A stretch of DNA of 64,000 bases from Variovorax gossypii. GTDB taxonomy: Bacteria > Pseudomonadota > Gammaproteobacteria > Burkholderiales > Burkholderiaceae_C. The translations under genes were made by a program, and so were the position numbers. Of this stretch, positions 62,701 to 64,000 are shown piece after piece. Position 1 is the stretch's first letter, and every line of letters begins with the position of its first letter. A model generated the notes under the pieces. It saw only the letters and a program-made list of their open reading frames with translations, made no database searches and was not told the origin of the DNA. Location of the stretch: positions 620,001 through 684,000 of the forward strand of contig NZ_RXOE01000002.1 of the NCBI RefSeq assembly GCF_003965815.1, given 5' to 3'.

Positions 62701-64000
62701 CGGCGGCGACATCGTGGTGCCCATCGATGGCGTGATGCTCGACACCGGCACCAGCTTCCCGGCCGGATCGACCCTCAACTACAGCGTGCCCGTCGCGGCG
62801 ATGTCGCTGCCGGCGGGCACCGTGCTGCCGGTGGATGCAGTGCTCACCGGTGCGCTGAGCCTTGCCGCGGGCACCGTGTTGGCAGCCAACATCTACAACG
62901 CCGACGGTTCCGTGGCCCATGCCGCCGGCACGGTGCTGTCCTCGGCTGTGACGTTGAGCGCCGGCACGCGGCTCGGCGCCGGCACGACGCTGCGGTCGCA
63001 GGCGGGCGTGTCCGCACTTACCTGGCCCAAGGGCGTGGCGCTGCCGGTGGCGATGACCACCACCGGGCGGATCACGCTGGCGCGAGGATCGCTGATTCCT
63101 TCGATGACGCTGGTGGAGTTGCCCGACGACAAGCCGGTCGACCTGCGTCCCACGGCCAATGGCGCGCAGGGGCGCAACTGGGCAGTCGCACCCTTGCTGG
63201 GCGAGGGAGCCGAGTCCTGGGGCGTGCAGTTGGTGGCGGGGGCCGATCTCGGCTCTGCCGACCGGCGCGCGCTCAAGCCGGGCGCGGGCGGGGCGATAAG
63301 GATGGGCGATACGCACTACGTGATGTCGTTCACGACGGGACTTGGTGGGTCGAAGACGGTCTGGGCGGAAGGCAACTTCATGGGATATCCGGCGGGTACA
63401 CCAGTGGCCCCCGACGAGATCTTCTGGTGTGAGCTCGATCCGAGCCAATGCGTTGTCTCCGGTGGCGAGCCCGTCATCACGGGCAGCAAGCCCGACAGCC
63501 CTGCATTCAGCGTAGTGCGCACCGGTACCGGCGATCTGGAGATGCTGGCCGCCGGCGACATCCGCATGGATTCGCTCTATGGCGTCTACACCGCAGGCTC
63601 CGCGACGGCGGCCAGTGCCTCGTTCAATCGCCCGCGCGGTGCGCTCGACGACACGGGCACGCTGATCGGCCCGCAGTCCCCGCTGCTCGACTACAACGCC
63701 AGCCTGTCGGCCTATCGCGCCTGGTACCCCGACCAGGGCGGCAACGTGCTGATCTCCGCCGGCGGCAACCTCGTGGGCGACATCGCCGCGGGCACCTCCG
63801 CGGCGGGCGTGGTGCCGGGCAACTGGCTGTGGCGGCAGGGCTCGGGCACCGCGGCCATCGACTCGCCGATTCCGACCGCCTGGTGGGTCAACTTCGGCAC
63901 CTATGTTGCGGGTACCGGGTCCGCGAGCGTGGATGGTTTCGTCGCGCCCAGGGTAGTCGGCTTCACGGGTATCGGCGCGCTTGGCGGCGGTGACGTGCGT
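53786..64000 (+). CDS. Giant TpsA filamentous-haemagglutinin-like exoprotein (C-terminus beyond window)
   Basis: At least 3405 codons are open to the right edge with no stop. The N-terminus is a long basic signal peptide (SRSRRSAAGRR, then LARAVALALATTGVLGTAQA), and the TPS domain for secretion follows (about 150-275), with the FHA-type motif NRNGIVFSG at about 231. The rest is thousands of residues of beta-helix-like sequence rich in G, A, T, S and V (repeated LDVSG, GGTL, VDGRI motifs). It would be exported by the TpsB of this island and form a surface or released fibre. PdtA of P. aeruginosa is the likely counterpart. It is the right end of the island. Confidence 0.92.
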   Translation, partial: MVLNPHASRSRRSAAGRRSSPGGGEQLRPTPLARAVALALATTGVLGTAQAAQSLSPAWFAAKGAAQAGAAQTGRLPNGQPASSLTNPAQQQQQANAQLRRSIDNLNIAAQAIAAQQAAQAAARQAALADPSSVPDGLAEGGLRVDTNSLTAGWQSANAPVQTPQADGGAHVAIRQTGDRAILNWETFNVGKRTTVEFQQQADWAVLNRVNDPKARPSQIQGSIKADGTVLIANRNGIVFSGSSQVDTRSLVAAAASIADEQFRNRGIHSATTSSGYTPSFTDAAGSVKVEAGAQISTTAPTTVKQGGGYVLLLGKEVANAGTITTPRGQVQMAAGDFFIVRPGQGTAANQHSTTRGNEVAPGFNADSTAGRVINTGLLQAPEGDVTLAGRKVVQDGVALATTTVDKRGTIHLLASASDAQSSVTVTQRALNAVLLDDRNGRTALDSQRDALILESAKQNVVRSQLAQGAFDNLSRQDDRQDLSRIEIVSGGRVLFEGDSMTLATGGQLAVSAGRTAGRSTVADGARLDVSGAMGVQVAMASNNVQINIQGNEQRDAPLNRDTSMLNNANVWIDRRKLLRVAAGTGGYEGERWYTPGGLLEVGGYLGLQGHGVGEWAAQGGSVSFTGAELVTQAGSSINLSGGTLAVQTGTMRQSWLKGPDGRLYEVSSAPADIAYTGLYRGFEDEHKRWGEKTTGYFYNPLIGPQQRLENGYTVGRDAGRLTVATGTAVLEGGVTSEAFQGPRQVERRDASLDGYAQSHNSAAQAAQLILGNYTTGYNGDAKAGPVGIFHNLAPVASRITFGHSRPDLGADLTPDGVLPQERRDTLYVDSERLNGFGLGTITALAGRSVTVDGELSVKPGGGIALHATQVSVNAGLTARGGSIMLGNVLNSVSSTGAPVEGPLPLAADTPVEVVIAKGAKIDARGLWSNLQLDPENTGGLAYLDGGSVNIRGSGSVKLESGTLIDVSSGGAVLANGKTRGGRGGDVTLWADMLPPADASTHGLLTLDGDVRGYGVNGGGTLRIASGTGIAVGGKVPGIGGTLGAGEVAPTDLILLQDYQVRAGDLLPVDYSYERSRALPGEAVGTPPRFDAGANSVVLAADWKLPFAEGGLLTYSVTAIVNGATRTFRADHKGDPRGTETVPAGARVIGISGAAANSFPISYVVPANVFPNGFSITPETLTIAAGNKAPADFTIASGARVAAGSAFRQAVSVGAGTSVGPAVFQSGFARYDVNGHMGVVVADNARLDVRMPVYRFPDASRGAATGSDPAGALELWTPPLWTEDPVRGVLTQRGGASLTLQSAGTSGANGPIDVRPGATIAVDPGQSIALRGRNITVEGALSAPGGTIAIAGEGTFSNPGLVWIGDRAVLDVSARAATARDVLGRTYGRVADGGTISIGGGLDWEDSGMADTPDAFVVVRGGALLDASGASAALDSAGQATTVASNGGSIILKSSQGLYLDGTMRAAAGGTGAAGGTLALALESVAYPRDTIKGDVLRHRELVLAQAQGDSPLAAASTMADAKKALLTGTARIGVDRIEAGGFDNLSVLVHGPLSFDGDVALRMGQSLRLYAGTLALGENAAAGTKVSLSAPYVRLAGVTRTAPDGTILPAANWADGPSRQPRTGALSVAGGLVDVRDRVGFGSHADVNLRTSSYTVDRRGFDAVDIASRGDIRLLGGKASGSVTELAAPGNLTLTAGQIYPATGARAQIAAGVQRADPLTSQGGEYVPGTVLSIRRNAEGEVAMPYSAFGSLSLGAETIEQGGIVRAPLGLLVLGGAENSATTTNRVVLLPGSITSTSGEGLSMPYGGTVDGLSYLYNGSPVTLQSLAAALRGVQLKASHVEAQAGSVLDLSGGGTLLGAGFTAGRGGSVDVLRTPLANANPANRYSSAGNVVYAIVPGSAARYAPVAPEAGYGTPGVGQQVTVPAGVPGLPAGTYTLMPSSYALLPGAFRVEIGTTDRAAVPASGVANIGNGSYVASGYLGVADTAIRDALPHRLVVTPGTKVRSYSGYNETDYNAFVLSDAARRGFLRAMLTSDAGKLDVFLSRPAKSDTERTALEFDGELRIAPQAGAKGFGGTVNVRNVREVLATGQSATEGLQGASVHADELNRLNAPRLVLNGDIGFTYGARGGIADIAGSGSLVVRSGAHLSAGDLILASGPAFAGDVSIVVEPGASLSTIGRGAQGFDSSAGYLFTGNGVLALSNGWMNLQLRPQASAATRPVTIDVGSCVSAACSNGTAQLVSEGTLAIATDGALTLNRNVSYGTRNLSLAVATVNLGEDASLAAAGAAGRLPRGLALSQGRLDELLAGNTATGAPALETLSLYARDAVNIHGTVGFDASRLNRLVLGTPAIYGYGTAGDVATIRAGEFVWTGSQAVPGAAMAAALGDGTLDIAARRIVLGYGPYTQPDNTATDARLALGFADVKLSATERVTSAGKSTLSVYHRQGEYQPGEGFAHEGGNLSIVTPLLTGQAGSTTKITAGGAIAVTAPEGAAAATPDDALGATLELRGRSIGVDGRIVLPSGRLVLAATDDVVLGAGSRIDLGGRKVSLFDVDKYSWGGDLVLSSSAGNITQAAGSVIDVSARNNRGGTVEATAIAAGAGRVELAGALLGSSSGSYDAGGTVVPYDAAELTVRAQTLGDFAGLNSRLNEGGVFGARRFQIKQGDLTVGDGVKAREVAITLDGGSLTVDGRIDASGYQVGTIRLAARGDLRVNGMLDAHGTGLRVDSRGKIIDSPNRAVVDLTSSEGMLTLGSGARIDLRVGTDVPVGTKPGQNDGKARGTLDLNAPRVGSNDVAVTVDGAPVIQGAKTVAVNAFRRYDDAPLADLPDVSGYRPQLVTQGMLDRIDGDSVAFVNSALGNSALGSRLAGLGNYHLRPGVEIVSNSTTNPHGDLTVSGDLDLSGYRYGPNANRIDPARRGFGEPGRLVIRAAGNLNIHGSINDGFAPPAATPDDSGWVLTEARSSSGGAGTPFGGDIVVPIDGVMLDTGTSFPAGSTLNYSVPVAAMSLPAGTVLPVDAVLTGALSLAAGTVLAANIYNADGSVAHAAGTVLSSAVTLSAGTRLGAGTTLRSQAGVSALTWPKGVALPVAMTTTGRITLARGSLIPSMTLVELPDDKPVDLRPTANGAQGRNWAVAPLLGEGAESWGVQLVAGADLGSADRRALKPGAGGAIRMGDTHYVMSFTTGLGGSKTVWAEGNFMGYPAGTPVAPDEIFWCELDPSQCVVSGGEPVITGSKPDSPAFSVVRTGTGDLEMLAAGDIRMDSLYGVYTAGSATAASASFNRPRGALDDTGTLIGPQSPLLDYNASLSAYRAWYPDQGGNVLISAGGNLVGDIAAGTSAAGVVPGNWLWRQGSGTAAIDSPIPTAWWVNFGTYVAGTGSASVDGFVAPRVVGFTGIGALGGGDVR

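Noticed and set aside
58664..63448. 1594-codon open frame on the minus strand
   Set aside because: It lies opposite the giant tpsA gene, is His/Arg/Ala-rich low-complexity sequence and has no family match; GC-rich DNA produces such antisense frames.

Overview
The window is GC-rich and gene-dense. Gene content and codon use point to a Burkholderiales beta-proteobacterium, most likely Comamonadaceae such as Variovorax; that placement is inference, since no rRNA or other marker gene lies here. I see no tRNA, rRNA, CRISPR array, insertion sequence or prophage.

1-16 kb is a stress and oxygen-limitation region. It has a PAS sensor (cut by the window edge) with its OmpR-type regulator, a fatty-acid desaturase, a DHH phosphoesterase, an MgtC/DUF4010 membrane protein, a zinc alcohol dehydrogenase, three universal stress proteins, a fused APH/AAA kinase, a hemerythrin, a DksA/TraR zinc-finger protein, two HtrA-type proteases, a flavodoxin, a NUDIX hydrolase and a HiPIP electron carrier. 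Six sites of the form CTTG-N7-TCAAG (FNR/Anr/FixK type) lie before these genes, so the region looks like one microaerobic regulon.

16-25 kb is metabolic. A five-gene minus-strand operon (aldo/keto reductase, DHA2 exporter, cupin-CMD protein, two exported alpha/beta hydrolases) faces a LysR gene. Next come a second LysR gene and a divergent NmrA-like gene followed by a DUF2798 gene.

25-30 kb carries a complete three-component ring-hydroxylating dioxygenase in the order large subunit, small subunit, ferredoxin, reductase. This is the order of the anthranilate dioxygenase genes andAcAdAbAa. It faces a NahR-like LysR gene across a perfect inverted repeat.

30-64 kb is the most striking part: one co-directional block of 23 genes that looks like a phosphate-starvation secretion island. 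It holds a TpsB pore, a Ton motor (a DUF2341-LamG-ExbB fusion, ExbD, TonB), a Porin_5-type porin, periplasmic helpers (coiled-coil protein, PpiC isomerase), a YbjN-domain protein, a type II secretion core (GspG, K, L, M, D, E, F), two DING-type phosphate-binding-like proteins, and a cell-surface-signalling trio (STN/TonB protein, ECF sigma factor, FecR anti-sigma). An orphan FecR N-domain follows, then a giant TpsA exoprotein running off the right edge. From memory, the parts match the Pseudomonas aeruginosa vreAIR-hxc-pdt region (PUMA3 signalling, Hxc secretion, PdtA/PdtB two-partner secretion), here rearranged, carrying DING proteins and lacking several T2SS genes. A plausible working model is that starvation switches on the sigma factor, which drives both secretion routes, the Ton motor and the secreted phosphate-scavenging proteins.
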